This document shows positions 16,822-27,024 of a DNA stretch of 64,000 bases, in pieces. Numbering within the stretch: position 1 is the stretch's first letter; every line of letters begins with the position of its first letter. Source of the stretch: Bacillota bacterium. GTDB lineage: Bacteria > Bacillota > Clostridia > Lachnospirales > Lachnospiraceae. The stretch lies in contig JAEXNR010000017.1 in the NCBI GenBank assembly GCA_023439505.1, forward strand, positions 62,001-126,000, given 5' to 3'. The translations under genes and the position numbers were made by a program. The notes below the pieces were generated by a model. It saw only the letters and a program-made list of their open reading frames with translations. It was not told the origin of the DNA and searched no databases.

Positions 16822-18399
16822 ATGGAAATGGAACAACAAAATAATAATCCTGCAGTACAGAATCAAAAGATTGCAAAGGAGGATTCTATACTGCTTTATC
16901 AAGTGCGCCAAAATTTCGGAATTTTTGCTGGTATCAGTTTGATTTTTGCTCTCGCATTTACGAGCTTATTTTACAAAGCGTCAATTGGATTTAATACACT
17001 GCTCTTTACGGTTGTTATAGTAATATTACTTTGGGCGGTAATGGAGAAGCTGGAACTACCGGTCAAAAAGGTTACTGCAGTTTATTATCTGGGGGCGCTG
17101 CTGCTGGGGTTGTCCACAATGCTGAGTGCAAATGGAAGTATTCAGTTTCTGAATATCATAGGAATGCTGATGCTGCTTGACTTGTCCCTGATTCATCAGT
17201 TCAATGAAGCAATTGAGTGGAATTTCTTAAACCACCTTAAAAAGATGTTCGGCTTGTTCTTTTATTGTCTGGGATCTCTTGCAATGCCTTTTGCAGACTT
17301 TAACAAATTCCTTGGAAAAACCAGACTGATGAAAAATAATATTTTACGCAATATCCTGTGGGGACTTCTGATCAGTGTTCCTATTCTGGCGATTATAGTT
17401 ACTTTACTGTCAAGTGCGGACTTACTGTTTGCAGATATGACCCAAAAGCTGCAGAATATGATAGTATCCTCGGATGCAATTGTTGTATGCCTGATGACAC
17501 TACTGGGCTTTTTGGCTTGTTATTCCATTATTTGCGGTGCTGCCGGGTCCGCAGATTTTAGCAGAGAAACAACAGGTATAAAACAGGCAGAGCCGACATT
17601 CGCCATCACGGTAATGAGTCTCTTAACCGCCGTATATCTATTTTTTTGTGTGATTCAGGTTGTTTATCTGTTTTCAGGAGGGCTTTTTATACTGCCCGGG
17701 CAATATACCTTTGCAGAATATGCAAGAAGAGGATTCTTTGAACTGGTGGCTGTGACAGTGATTAACCTGGGCTTTCTGCTGATTTCCAATCTTTTCTTCA
17801 GGAAAAGTAAAATATTGCAGATTGTACTTCTGGTTATGAGTTTATGTACCTATATTATGATTGCCTCCGCAGCTTACCGGATGAGTATGTATATCAGTGC
17901 TTATCATCTTACCTTCCTGCGGCTGCTGGTTTTGCTTTTCCTCCTGATGGATTCTTTCGTACTGGCAGGTCTGGTTATCTCCTTGTTTCATCAGAAATTT
18001 CCCCTGTTCGGATATTGTGTGGCTGTTGTTAGCGTCTGTTACATTACATTTTCCTTTCTTCGCCCGGATTATCTTATCGCTTCCTATTATGTTGCACATA
18101 AGAATGAGATGACGGCAGAGGATCTTGTTTTTCTGACAACTGAGTTATCCTATGATGCGGCTCCGGTGGTTCTGCCTTTATTAACGGATATGAAGTCAGG
18201 GGAGATGATCACAGATACCAATGTGGCATTCACAGAGGATATGGGTTATGGCTATGTGTCAGGGGACCAGTTGAAGGACAGGATTATTTATTATGATACA
18301 AATCTGGAACAAGTAGCGGGATCCATGGGAATTCGTGGGTTTAATCTATCCTATGATATCGCCTTACGTTATCAGAAGAAATACCCCATGACGAAATAA
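16822..18399 (+). CDS. DUF4173 polytopic membrane protein
   Basis: 525 residues with about ten to twelve membrane helices and a soluble C-terminal tail. The DUF4173 signature FAEYARRGFFELVAVTVINL is visible near residue 300. The start at 16822 has TAGGAGG eight bases upstream; longer in-frame starts would overlap the HTH gene. The role is unknown, but genes of this family commonly sit with DUF2975 and small HTH proteins, as in this operon. Confidence 0.88.
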   Translation: MEMEQQNNNPAVQNQKIAKEDSILLYQVRQNFGIFAGISLIFALAFTSLFYKASIGFNTLLFTVVIVILLWAVMEKLELPVKKVTAVYYLGALLLGLSTMLSANGSIQFLNIIGMLMLLDLSLIHQFNEAIEWNFLNHLKKMFGLFFYCLGSLAMPFADFNKFLGKTRLMKNNILRNILWGLLISVPILAIIVTLLSSADLLFADMTQKLQNMIVSSDAIVVCLMTLLGFLACYSIICGAAGSADFSRETTGIKQAEPTFAITVMSLLTAVYLFFCVIQVVYLFSGGLFILPGQYTFAEYARRGFFELVAVTVINLGFLLISNLFFRKSKILQIVLLVMSLCTYIMIASAAYRMSMYISAYHLTFLRLLVLLFLLMDSFVLAGLVISLFHQKFPLFGYCVAVVSVCYITFSFLRPDYLIASYYVAHKNEMTAEDLVFLTTELSYDAAPVVLPLLTDMKSGEMITDTNVAFTEDMGYGYVSGDQLKDRIIYYDTNLEQVAGSMGIRGFNLSYDIALRYQKKYPMTK

Positions 18400-18405
18400 A
18401 TCTTC

Positions 18406-18464
18406 ACAATCGATTATGAGAACATAATTTTTCAAACAATCGATTTTGGGAGCATAATTTTTCA
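18406..18464 (+). repeat. Pair of 29-base direct repeats with 30-base period
   Basis: Copies at 18406-18434 and 18436-18464 both begin ACAATCGATT and end CATAATTTTTCA, with four differences between. They lie just after the DUF4173 stop and before a TATAAT box (18487-18492) that could serve the glycosyltransferase gene. Confidence 0.85.
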
Positions 18465-18621
18465 TTTTCTTTTATCCGGAATATGTTATAATGAAGTGTC
18501 AGAGAAACCATATTATGAAAAGAAAGTAAAATTTCTTCCAAAAGGTTGATAGAACCTGGAGAAAGGGTTAAAATATAAGAAATTATGCTTACAAAAGGGC
18601 AACAGGAAGGGCAATAAATCG

Positions 18622-19587
18622 ATGGATGCAGTTAACGCAGATAATTTTAATAGCGGTGCAGGGATCAATAACTATACGGTAGATGTCATCATACCCACCT
18701 ATCATTCGGATGAAAAACTCGCCAGCCTGCTGACAATGTTATATCAGCAGACGATCAAGCCGGGTCGGGTGATTATACTCCATTCAAGAGTTGTGGAGGG
18801 GGAAGAACAACCGCTGCCAAAGCTGGAGGACAGTAATATAACCGTAATTCCCATTGAACAGCGCTTGTTTGATCATGGCGGTACAAGAAAATACGGTGCG
18901 TCACTTTCCAATGCGGATATCCTCATGTTTATGACGCAGGATGCAGTTCCCTGTGACAGTCAATTAATTGAAAAATTATTAGAGCCTTATGAAGATCCAA
19001 TGGTATCGGCAACCTATGCAAGACAGCTGGCGGATGAACATTCGAATATGTTGGAGCGTTATACCAGATATTTTAATTATCCCAAAACCAGTTATGTGAA
19101 ATCATCAGAGGATATCGAGAAGCTGGGGATCAAAACTTTCTTTTGTTCCAACGTCTGTGCAACATATCGTAATTGGGTCTACCAATCTCTCGGCGGCTTT
19201 ACGGAGAAGACAATTTTTAATGAGGATATGATTCTGGCTGCAGCTATGATCAGGAAGGGATACAGGATTGCTTATGCGGCAGATGCTAAAGTAGTACATT
19301 CTCACCAATATTCCTACCTGCAGCAATTTACCCGGAATTTTGATCTGGGTGTCTCCCATAAGCAATATGAGGAAGTGTTTAAGGGGATGAAATCGGAATC
19401 TGAGGGCATCCGCCTGGTAAAGAAGTCCCTGCAATATCTATTAAATAAGAAGCAGTTCTTCCTTATTCCGGATTTGATAATAAATAGTGGGTTTAAATAT
19501 CTTGGATATCAATTGGGGATAAGGTATGATAAACTGCCAAAGAATATGGTCCTGCGATGCAGCATGAACAAATCCTATTGGAAGTAG
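18622..19587 (+). CDS. Glycosyltransferase family 2 (rhamnosyltransferase-like)
   Basis: 321 residues. A GT-A fold with VDVIIPTYHSDEKL at the N-terminus, RLFDHGGTRKYGASLS, MTQDAVPCD in place of the DxD metal motif, and FNEDMILAAAMIRKGYRIAYA toward the acceptor side, as in rhamnosyltransferases. The C-terminal part lacks membrane helices. The ATG follows AGGAAGGG at about ten bases. It probably acts on a cell-wall or capsular polysaccharide with the next gene. Sugar specificity is unknown. Confidence 0.87.
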   Translation: MDAVNADNFNSGAGINNYTVDVIIPTYHSDEKLASLLTMLYQQTIKPGRVIILHSRVVEGEEQPLPKLEDSNITVIPIEQRLFDHGGTRKYGASLSNADILMFMTQDAVPCDSQLIEKLLEPYEDPMVSATYARQLADEHSNMLERYTRYFNYPKTSYVKSSEDIEKLGIKTFFCSNVCATYRNWVYQSLGGFTEKTIFNEDMILAAAMIRKGYRIAYAADAKVVHSHQYSYLQQFTRNFDLGVSHKQYEEVFKGMKSESEGIRLVKKSLQYLLNKKQFFLIPDLIINSGFKYLGYQLGIRYDKLPKNMVLRCSMNKSYWK

Positions 19588-19643
19588 GGAATACTCATGT
19601 TAATCCTGACCGAGGATGAGGTAAAATAAGGAGATCAGGTAAT

Positions 19644-20573
19644 ATGGCTATGGTATCAATTGTTATGACAACTTATAATGGTGAAAAATATCTCACGGAA
19701 CAGTTGGATTCCATTTTATCGTCGGTGTATCATGACTTTGATCTTTATATCTATGACGATGGATCGAGCGATGCTACTATGGAAATATTAAATCAGTATC
19801 AGAGCCGGTATCAGGACCAGATTTATATTGTTCAAAATAAAGAGAATAAAGGTGTCACGCTGAATTTTCTCCATGGAATCAGCAGAACCACTTCGGATTA
19901 TATTATGCTTTGTGACCAGGATGATGTATGGAAACAGAATAAAATCGCCCAAACCTTAAAACGGATCAGGCAAATGGAGGCGCAGGAAGGGAAAGACATT
20001 CCTATGGCTGTATTCACGGATGCCCAGGTTGTAGACAAGGATCTGAAGATATTGCAGGCGTCTTTTTTCTGTTCCTCACATTTAAATCCCAAAAAAACAG
20101 ATCTTTCCCATATGTTGATGGAAAACAAACTGATTGGCTGTACGGTTATGATGAATGCCGCATTGCGTAAAATACTCCAGTCCCATCTAATGCCAAAAGC
20201 TGCAAGATTTCATGACGGTTGGATTGGATTAATTGCGGCGTCTTTTGGTAAAATTGGATTTGTAAATGAAGGTACGCTGCTATATCGGCAGCATGGCGTT
20301 AATCTGGTGGGAAATACCAGCTTCACGTCCTACATGAAAAACAGGATTACGTCCCTGAAAACGCAAAAGGAGGCTCTTCTTGCCCTGCAAAACCAGGCAG
20401 AAGAATTTCTTATGATATATCAGGAACTGTTATCGGAGCGAAATCAACAGATACTGGAATGCTTCGGTAATCTTCACAGGATGCCTCCGATGAAAAGGAG
20501 GATTATCATAATGAAATATGGTTATTGGAAGACGGGAATAATTCGCAATGCGGGATTAATGTTTCTTATTTAG
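19644..20573 (+). CDS. Glycosyltransferase family 2
   Basis: 309 residues. The N-terminal GT-A domain shows VSIVMTTYNGEKYLTEQLDS, YDDGSSDATMEIL and a DQDD motif (LCDQDDVWKQNKI) typical of RfbF/WbbL-like rhamnosyl- or glucosyltransferases. HDGWIGLIAASFG follows near residue 190. It starts with GGAG 56 bases after the first glycosyltransferase and is likely co-transcribed with it. Confidence 0.88.
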   Translation: MAMVSIVMTTYNGEKYLTEQLDSILSSVYHDFDLYIYDDGSSDATMEILNQYQSRYQDQIYIVQNKENKGVTLNFLHGISRTTSDYIMLCDQDDVWKQNKIAQTLKRIRQMEAQEGKDIPMAVFTDAQVVDKDLKILQASFFCSSHLNPKKTDLSHMLMENKLIGCTVMMNAALRKILQSHLMPKAARFHDGWIGLIAASFGKIGFVNEGTLLYRQHGVNLVGNTSFTSYMKNRITSLKTQKEALLALQNQAEEFLMIYQELLSERNQQILECFGNLHRMPPMKRRIIIMKYGYWKTGIIRNAGLMFLI

Positions 20574-20629
20574 ATGTGTGCAAATGTGCGCGTAATTCGT
20601 AAATTAGCATAAGATGCGGCTATCCCTAC

Positions 20630-20658
20630 TTGACAAATAGAAATGTAGTTGATACAAT
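20630..20658 (+). promoter_or_regulatory. Sigma-A promoter of the ilvN-ilvC operon
   Basis: TTGACA at 20630-20635, a 17-base spacer, TACAAT at 20653-20658. It is followed by an attenuator-like hairpin at 20697-20737. Confidence 0.75.
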
Positions 20659-20696
20659 AACTTACAACTTGAATATCATACATTGATAAAACAACA

Positions 20697-20737
20697 GAAG
20701 CCCCATTACAGAGTGTCCTGTGGTGTTGGGCTTTTCT
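20697..20737 (+). terminator. Attenuator-like terminator in the ilvN leader
   Basis: AAGCCC (20698-20703) pairs with GGGCTT (20728-20733), with a nested ACAG/CTGT pair, followed by TTCTT. It lies about 40 bases after the predicted transcription start and 70 bases before ilvN, so it may attenuate the operon. No T-box signature was seen. Confidence 0.6.
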
Positions 20738-20809
20738 TGATACGAATGGCTTCATAAATTTAAAGTGATGAATTTATGAAGTGAGGGATAAGATAGGGAG
20801 GAGCATACG

Positions 20810-21313
20810 ATGAAGAGAATGGTGTTATCAATTCTTGTAGAAAATACGGCGGGTGTCCTGAGTCGTGTTGCGGGATTGTTCAGTAGAAGAGGTTATAATA
20901 TCGACAGTCTCACGGTTGGTGAAACACAGGATCCGGCGATCTCAAGAATGACCGTTTTAGCGCATGGGGACGATCAGATTTTGGAGCAGATCGGAAAACA
21001 ACTTCAAAAACTGGAGGATGTCATTGAAATCAAGGAGCTGTATTCCGGTGAATCTGTAACCAGGGAATTGATTCTAGTAAAAGTAAGCGCAACAGAGAAA
21101 AATCGTACCGCGATTATCACGATCGCAGATATTTTCAGAGCGAAGATTGTAGATGTGGCTTTGGAATCCCTAATGATTGAATTAACGGGTAATCAGGAAA
21201 AGATAGAAGCTTTTATTAAACTGCTGGAGCCATATTCCATCCTGGAGCTGGCCCGCACAGGAATCACCGGTCTTTCCAGAGGAAGCGGAGATATTGCAGA
21301 GTTTGAGGATTAA
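20810..21313 (+). CDS. ilvN: Acetolactate synthase small (regulatory) subunit
   Basis: 167 residues with the N-terminal ACT domain (LSILVENTAGVLSRVAGLFSRRGYNIDSLTVG spans residues 5-36 in shorter pieces) and the C-terminal ALS_ss_C domain (VDVALESLMIELTG, LELARTGITGLSRG). It stimulates the large subunit and gives valine feedback. The large-subunit gene ilvB is not next to it or elsewhere in the window, which is unusual because ilvB and ilvN are normally adjacent. ilvC follows after a repeat-filled spacer. Confidence 0.94.
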   Translation: MKRMVLSILVENTAGVLSRVAGLFSRRGYNIDSLTVGETQDPAISRMTVLAHGDDQILEQIGKQLQKLEDVIEIKELYSGESVTRELILVKVSATEKNRTAIITIADIFRAKIVDVALESLMIELTGNQEKIEAFIKLLEPYSILELARTGITGLSRGSGDIAEFED

Positions 21314-21333
21314 GATACTTATTATGTGAAATA

Positions 21334-22522
<1,189 letters not shown>

Positions 22523-22530
22523 TATAGATA

Positions 22531-22577
22531 AGAGGGGGATGCTGCTATCGATTATGATAAGCAGTGTCCCTCTCTTT
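22531..22577 (+). terminator. Intrinsic terminator after ilvC
   Basis: AGAGGGGGATGCTGCT pairs with AGCAGTGTCCCTCT with small mismatches, followed by CTTTTT. Strong and well placed, 10 bases after the ilvC stop. Confidence 0.85.
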
Positions 22578-22663
22578 TTACGCGGATCTGTCCGGCTGCA
22601 GGGGATACTTATCCGGTGAAGCAAAGGACACTTATCGGTGACCCTGGCAGGTCAGACTCTTTC

Positions 22664-23029
22664 TCAGACGATCTGATACCCATGTGCGGATAATGCAGAT
22701 ATTGCAGTTTCCAGCATGGTTTCTTTTATAAGGATATAATCTGTATTAAAAGTAGAAACAGCGAAAACAGCAATTTGGTTTTCTGCTAAAATCTTAGTAA
22801 CCTCACTTAAAATACCAATTAATGAAAAATCAAGTTCTCCCTCGAAGCGGAATGCCCGCCAACCATTTTCATAAGTGGTACAATGGAAGGGAAGACTGTC
22901 TTCCTGACAAACCAGTGATAGCTCTTTATCTGTTTTACCAACAAACAAAAAGGTGTCATTGAAATTAATTTGTGAAAGATCATTTACTTTGCATACGGTA
23001 AATTTTTCTGAAAGAATTTTTATTATCAT
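22664..23029 (-). CDS. Small double ACT-type protein (ACT_7 family)
   Basis: 121 residues. The C-terminal half reads as an ACT domain of the ACT_7/aspartokinase-like type (SLIGILSEVTKILAENQIAVFAVSTFNTDYILI), preceded by a short beta-rich part. Such proteins bind amino acids. It faces the ilvNC operon, whose products are branched-chain amino-acid precursors, but no functional tie is shown. AGGAGG lies seven bases before the ATG. Confidence 0.82.
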   Translation of the reverse strand: MIIKILSEKFTVCKVNDLSQINFNDTFLFVGKTDKELSLVCQEDSLPFHCTTYENGWRAFRFEGELDFSLIGILSEVTKILAENQIAVFAVSTFNTDYILIKETMLETAISALSAHGYQIV

Positions 23030-23147
23030 TGGGCATCCTCCTGTGATAGCATACGACGAATATTCAGAAATGTAAGATTTACCATATTATATATGGTTTT
23101 CATTTCTGATGCAACTGATTATTTATTAATTTGATTGCACCATTCCA

Positions 23148-23176
23148 TTGTATTCTTAGAAATCGATTGCTATAAT
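23148..23176 (+). promoter_or_regulatory. Sigma-A-type promoter of the response-regulator gene
   Basis: TTGTAT at 23148-23153, a 17-base spacer, TATAAT at 23171-23176, about 60 bases before the ATG. Confidence 0.65.
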
Positions 23177-23235
23177 GATTAAAATGATGATTAAAATGAT
23201 GTGTGTGGGAGAAAGGAAGTCTATATTAAACAAAA

Positions 23236-23916
23236 ATGGAAAAAATACTAATAGTGGAAGATAATGAAGACATTAATCGTATCCTCAGCCGTTACCTGGA
23301 ACGGGAGGGATATGAAACAACCAGCGCCTTTTCAGGCACGGAAGCGAATTTATTGTTATCCTTGCAGATCTATGATCTGATTCTGCTGGACCTGATGATT
23401 CCCGGAATTTCAGGAGAGGAACTAATACCTCAGATTCGAAGTAAAGCGCTGACCCCGATTATTGTGATCTCTGCAAAAAGCACCCTTTCTGACAAAGTGG
23501 AGGCATTGAAGAACGGAGCGGATGACTATATTACAAAACCTTTTGAGCGAGAAGAGGTATTGGCCAGAGTAAGTGCACTACTGCGCAGAAGTTCTCAAAT
23601 CACAAAAACAGATCCGGAAACCAGGGATTTCGTATGGAAAAATATGATATTAAAGCCGGAGTCAAGGGAAGTTCGTGTTTGCGGTCATTCGATTCTGTTA
23701 ACGGCTTCCGAATTTGACTTGTTATTCAAACTGGTTCAGAATCCGGACCGTGTATTTACGAAAGAGCAATTATATCAGGAGGTTTGGAAGAATGGGTATT
23801 ATGGCGAGGATAATACCATTAATGTACATATCAGTAATATCAGAAAGAAAATAAAAGATCATGATGAGGAAAGCTACATCAAAACGGTGTGGGGGATCGG
23901 TTTTAAAATGGAATAA
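23236..23916 (+). CDS. OmpR-family response regulator
   Basis: 226 residues: a receiver domain (EDNEDINRIL, phospho-acceptor Asp in LILLDLMIPGI, VISAKS, and KPF) and a C-terminal winged helix (LTASEFDLLFKL, NTINVHISNIRKKI, VWGIGFKME). The paired histidine kinase is three genes downstream, with an ABC transporter between, as in bacitracin- or lantibiotic-response modules. The direct/inverted repeat at 23921-23962 in front of the ABC genes is a likely target. Confidence 0.93.
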   Translation: MEKILIVEDNEDINRILSRYLEREGYETTSAFSGTEANLLLSLQIYDLILLDLMIPGISGEELIPQIRSKALTPIIVISAKSTLSDKVEALKNGADDYITKPFEREEVLARVSALLRRSSQITKTDPETRDFVWKNMILKPESREVRVCGHSILLTASEFDLLFKLVQNPDRVFTKEQLYQEVWKNGYYGEDNTINVHISNIRKKIKDHDEESYIKTVWGIGFKME

Positions 23917-23920
23917 TTCA

Positions 23921-23976
23921 TCTTTATACTTTCTTTAAACTTTATTAAGTACTTATTAAAGTCCCTTGATTATAAT
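23921..23976 (+). promoter_or_regulatory. Candidate response-regulator binding repeats and promoter of the ABC genes
   Basis: Three 11-base steps read TTTATACTTTC, TTTAAACTTTA and TTAAGTACTTA, and an inverted repeat ACTTTATTAAG / CTTATTAAAGT spans 23939-23962. A TATAAT box is at 23971-23976, while the -35 position has no consensus and is covered by the repeat. This is the layout of an activator-dependent promoter for an OmpR-type protein. Confidence 0.55.
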
Positions 23977-24034
23977 CGTCTATGAAAGCTACAGTTCATC
24001 AGAAAATTATGATAAAGTTGAAAGGAGCAGAAAG

Positions 24035-24958
24035 ATGAAAGAATCTATTTTATCTGCTAAAAATCTTACGAAAAAGTATGGCAATGTTACCGCAATCAGT
24101 GGGATCGACATGGAAATCAGGAAGGGTGATATCTATGGGCTGGTGGGAAAGAATGGTGCCGGAAAAACAACGATTTTAAGAATCGTGACCGGACAGGCCT
24201 TCGCATCCGACGGTGAGATATCGCTTTTTGGCTCGGGCAATGACAGGGAATTGAATCAGGAAAGAAAGCGGATCGGAACAATCATTGAGGCACCCAGCTT
24301 TTACCAGAACATGTCAGCTTCACAAAATCTGGAGTATTATCGGATACAACGAGGCATTCCCGGAAAAAACTGTGTAAAAGAGGCACTGGAGGAGGTTGGA
24401 TTATCGGATACCGGAAAGCAGAAATACAAGGGGTTTTCCCTGGGGATGAAGCAGCGGCTGGGATTGGCTCTGGCTTTGATGAATAAGCCGGAGCTGCTTC
24501 TTCTGGATGAGCCCATCAACGGACTTGATCCCTTTGGAATCGTGGAGATCCGTAATTTATTGCTTCGAATGAACAGAGAAAAGAATATCACCATACTGAT
24601 ATCAAGTCATATCTTATCAGAGCTATCCAATCTTGTCACCACTTACGGCTTTATTCATGATGGCAGAATGGTAAAACAATTATCCGGAAAAGAACTTGCG
24701 AAAGAGTGTAATAAGTATATTGAATTAAAAGTAGACAAAGAAGAAGCGATGACAGCATTGCTGGAGACAAAATTAAATTGCAAATCCTACAAGGTGGCAC
24801 CGGATCGTTCCATTCGGATTTTTGAATATCTGGAGGAGCCGGAGAAGATTAGTAAATTAGCGATTGAATATGGGATAAGCCTGCACTCAATTGCAGTAAA
24901 GGATATTAATCTGGAAAACTATTTTATTCAGCTGGTAGGAGGAAACCACAATGATTAA
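24035..24958 (+). CDS. ABC transporter ATPase, BcrA-like
   Basis: 307 residues. Walker A GLVGKNGAGKTT, signature FSLGMKQRLGLA, Walker B LLLLDEPINGLDP, and a C-terminal extension typical of bacitracin/lantibiotic-type ATPases. The start at 24035 has AAGGAG at good spacing; an upstream in-frame start lacks one. It overlaps the permease gene by eight bases. The pair probably exports or detoxifies a membrane-active peptide, under the flanking two-component system. Confidence 0.9.
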   Translation: MKESILSAKNLTKKYGNVTAISGIDMEIRKGDIYGLVGKNGAGKTTILRIVTGQAFASDGEISLFGSGNDRELNQERKRIGTIIEAPSFYQNMSASQNLEYYRIQRGIPGKNCVKEALEEVGLSDTGKQKYKGFSLGMKQRLGLALALMNKPELLLLDEPINGLDPFGIVEIRNLLLRMNREKNITILISSHILSELSNLVTTYGFIHDGRMVKQLSGKELAKECNKYIELKVDKEEAMTALLETKLNCKSYKVAPDRSIRIFEYLEEPEKISKLAIEYGISLHSIAVKDINLENYFIQLVGGNHND

Positions 24959-25730
24959 TTATATTAAGAGTGAAATTTATCGTATTTTTCATAATAAATC
25001 CAGTTATTTATTTATCATTATTTGTTCTTTACTGTTGATGAGCTCTAATATTCTTCTTGCTATTATGAAGCATCAAGATCAGACCTTTGGTTATGCAACC
25101 ACAAATTTTGCATTTTCCTTTGTCTATTCGCAAATGAGTATATTATTTATCCTGTGTATTATGGTTGCTTCTATTACATTTGGAAACGAATATGGTTATC
25201 ATACGATGAAAAACAGTGTTTCCTATGGTATTAACAGAAAAGATATTTATCTGGGGAAGTTCATCGTTCAGATTATATATGCCATTGCCGCATTCCTGAT
25301 TATTCTTGGAGTTTATGTACTGACTGGTTACTTACTGCTGGAAAACACAGGAAGTGATGACCTGCGTCTTCTGCTTATGACGGCCTTAATCAGTCTGCCG
25401 CAATTTATATTTGCTATTGCAGTCACCAATTGCTTTCTGTTTGCAATAGACAGTTCAGGTGCTGCTATTGCAGCTTCCTGTGGTGCTATGATCGTATTGC
25501 CCCAGTTGAGTAATATTCTGGGAATGAAATTTGTATTTTTTACCAAACTGAGAAGCGTATTACCTTGGAATTTGATGAATTCCATTGGTTTTGATATGGA
25601 TCGTCATGAACTGAAACTGAATTGGGAGCTGAGTGAGGGCTATCGTAATTATTGGATGTTTGGCTTGATACAAGCGATTCTGTTTATCATAATCGGATAT
25701 ATGGTTTTTCATAAGAAGGAAGTCAAGTAA
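24951..25730 (+). CDS. ABC-2 type permease
   Basis: 259 residues with six predicted membrane helices, including SSYLFIIICSLLLMSSNILL at the N-terminus and FGLIQAILFIIIGYMVF at the C-terminus. The segment FGNEYGYHTMKNSVSYGINR between helices 2 and 3 is characteristic of bacitracin/lantibiotic-immunity permeases. It is translationally coupled to the ATPase. Confidence 0.88.
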   Translation: MINYIKSEIYRIFHNKSSYLFIIICSLLLMSSNILLAIMKHQDQTFGYATTNFAFSFVYSQMSILFILCIMVASITFGNEYGYHTMKNSVSYGINRKDIYLGKFIVQIIYAIAAFLIILGVYVLTGYLLLENTGSDDLRLLLMTALISLPQFIFAIAVTNCFLFAIDSSGAAIAASCGAMIVLPQLSNILGMKFVFFTKLRSVLPWNLMNSIGFDMDRHELKLNWELSEGYRNYWMFGLIQAILFIIIGYMVFHKKEVK

Positions 25731-25771
25731 TAGGGTGCAGGTGAACCGGTACCGACCCCAGGAAAGGAAAA

Positions 25772-26683
25772 GTGTTTGAAATGGTCTGTGTCGTTGTCAT
25801 ATTAGGTATCTGTTTCATGATGCTTTTATTTTATCATGTTGGGTTTAGGATGGCTCTGATCCATGTCGGAAAACAGATGGATGCTATGGAGGGTGATCCG
25901 GAAAGTAACCGGCAGCTTAAGGTAAGCTTTGTATCTTCGGCACTGGAGGCACTTGTTGCGAAGATGAACCAGGTATATCGGATCAGACAGGAAGAACGGA
26001 TCAGGTATCTGCGCAGAGAGAATCAGATACGGATGGAGATAGAGAACATTTCCCATGATCTGAGAACGCCGCTGACTTCCTTGCTGGGGTATATTGATTT
26101 AATGCAGGATGTACGGACGACAGAAGTTGAAAGGGAAGAATATCTGCAGATTATGTATAAGCGGGCGAAGATATTGCAGGGTTTCATACAGGAATTTTAT
26201 GAATTATCCCGTCTGGAAGGGGATGACTATCCCTTTGTTTGGGAGACGATTCACGTCCAGAACACATTAAGCGAGGTTCTTGTTGCCTACTATAATGAAT
26301 TTGAGAAAAGAAATATCAAGGTAGACATTTTATTGCATGAAATACCTTGTTATATCATAGCGGACCAGATTCAAATGAACCGGGTCTTGAATAATCTGAT
26401 ACAAAATGCGTTGAAGTATACCACAAGCAATTTTACCGTCAGGCAATGTATCAGCAAATCAGAATGTATCATTCAACTGGAAAATGACATAGATCAAATG
26501 TGTGAAGAGGAGCTGAATGAAATCTTTAACAGATTTTATACCAATGATCCAACAAGAAATACCCAGAGCACAGGTTTGGGGCTGACAATATCAAAGCTTC
26601 TTACGGAAAAAATGATGGGTTCCATTCAGGCATCATTAAAGGAAAATATCTTTACCATTGAACTGCGGTGGCGGATATCGTGA
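25772..26683 (+). CDS. Sensor histidine kinase with short sensor region
   Basis: 303 residues with a single N-terminal membrane helix (VCVVVILGICFMMLLFY) and no extracellular domain. H-box NISHDLRTPLTSLLGY, N-box NRVLNNLIQNALKY, G-box STGLGLTISKLL. The start may be GTG 25772 or ATG 25781; spacing from GGAAAGG favours GTG slightly. Lacking a sensor domain, it may sense through the adjacent ABC transporter, as intramembrane-sensing kinases do (inference). Confidence 0.9.
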   Translation: MFEMVCVVVILGICFMMLLFYHVGFRMALIHVGKQMDAMEGDPESNRQLKVSFVSSALEALVAKMNQVYRIRQEERIRYLRRENQIRMEIENISHDLRTPLTSLLGYIDLMQDVRTTEVEREEYLQIMYKRAKILQGFIQEFYELSRLEGDDYPFVWETIHVQNTLSEVLVAYYNEFEKRNIKVDILLHEIPCYIIADQIQMNRVLNNLIQNALKYTTSNFTVRQCISKSECIIQLENDIDQMCEEELNEIFNRFYTNDPTRNTQSTGLGLTISKLLTEKMMGSIQASLKENIFTIELRWRIS

Positions 26684-26887
26684 AGGAATGATATGGTTTT
26701 GAGCGAAAAGAAGATCGTAGTTTGTAGAATATGTTAGAAATAGGAGAGTTCTTGACTTTATTAAACTTTTTGTCATTTTTATTTCGGTAAAAGTGACAAA
26801 AAGTTTTGTGTAAAAACACTAATTATTCGATGAAAATAATTATTATTACAGGCAAAATATATATTTGTTATTATTTTCAAATTACTA

Positions 26888-26916
26888 TTGACATAATTAA
26901 ATACAAATGATAATAT
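26888..26916 (+). promoter_or_regulatory. Sigma-A promoter of the surface-protein / sugar-transport locus
   Basis: TTGACA at 26888-26893, a 17-base spacer, TAATAT at 26911-26916. Just downstream, TTAAACGTTAAA (around 26921-26932) is a near-palindrome centred on CG, the form of LacI-family operators; the LacI gene at 35801 belongs to this locus. The remaining 26684-26887 is AT-rich with no gene. Confidence 0.6.
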
Positions 26917-27024
26917 TTAGTTAAACGTTAAAGTTGTACGATATACACAATTATTAAATACATATTTTATAGCCGAAGTCGAGCAGGTTTGACGTTAAAT
27001 CAAAAAATGAGGAGGAAAATAAAA

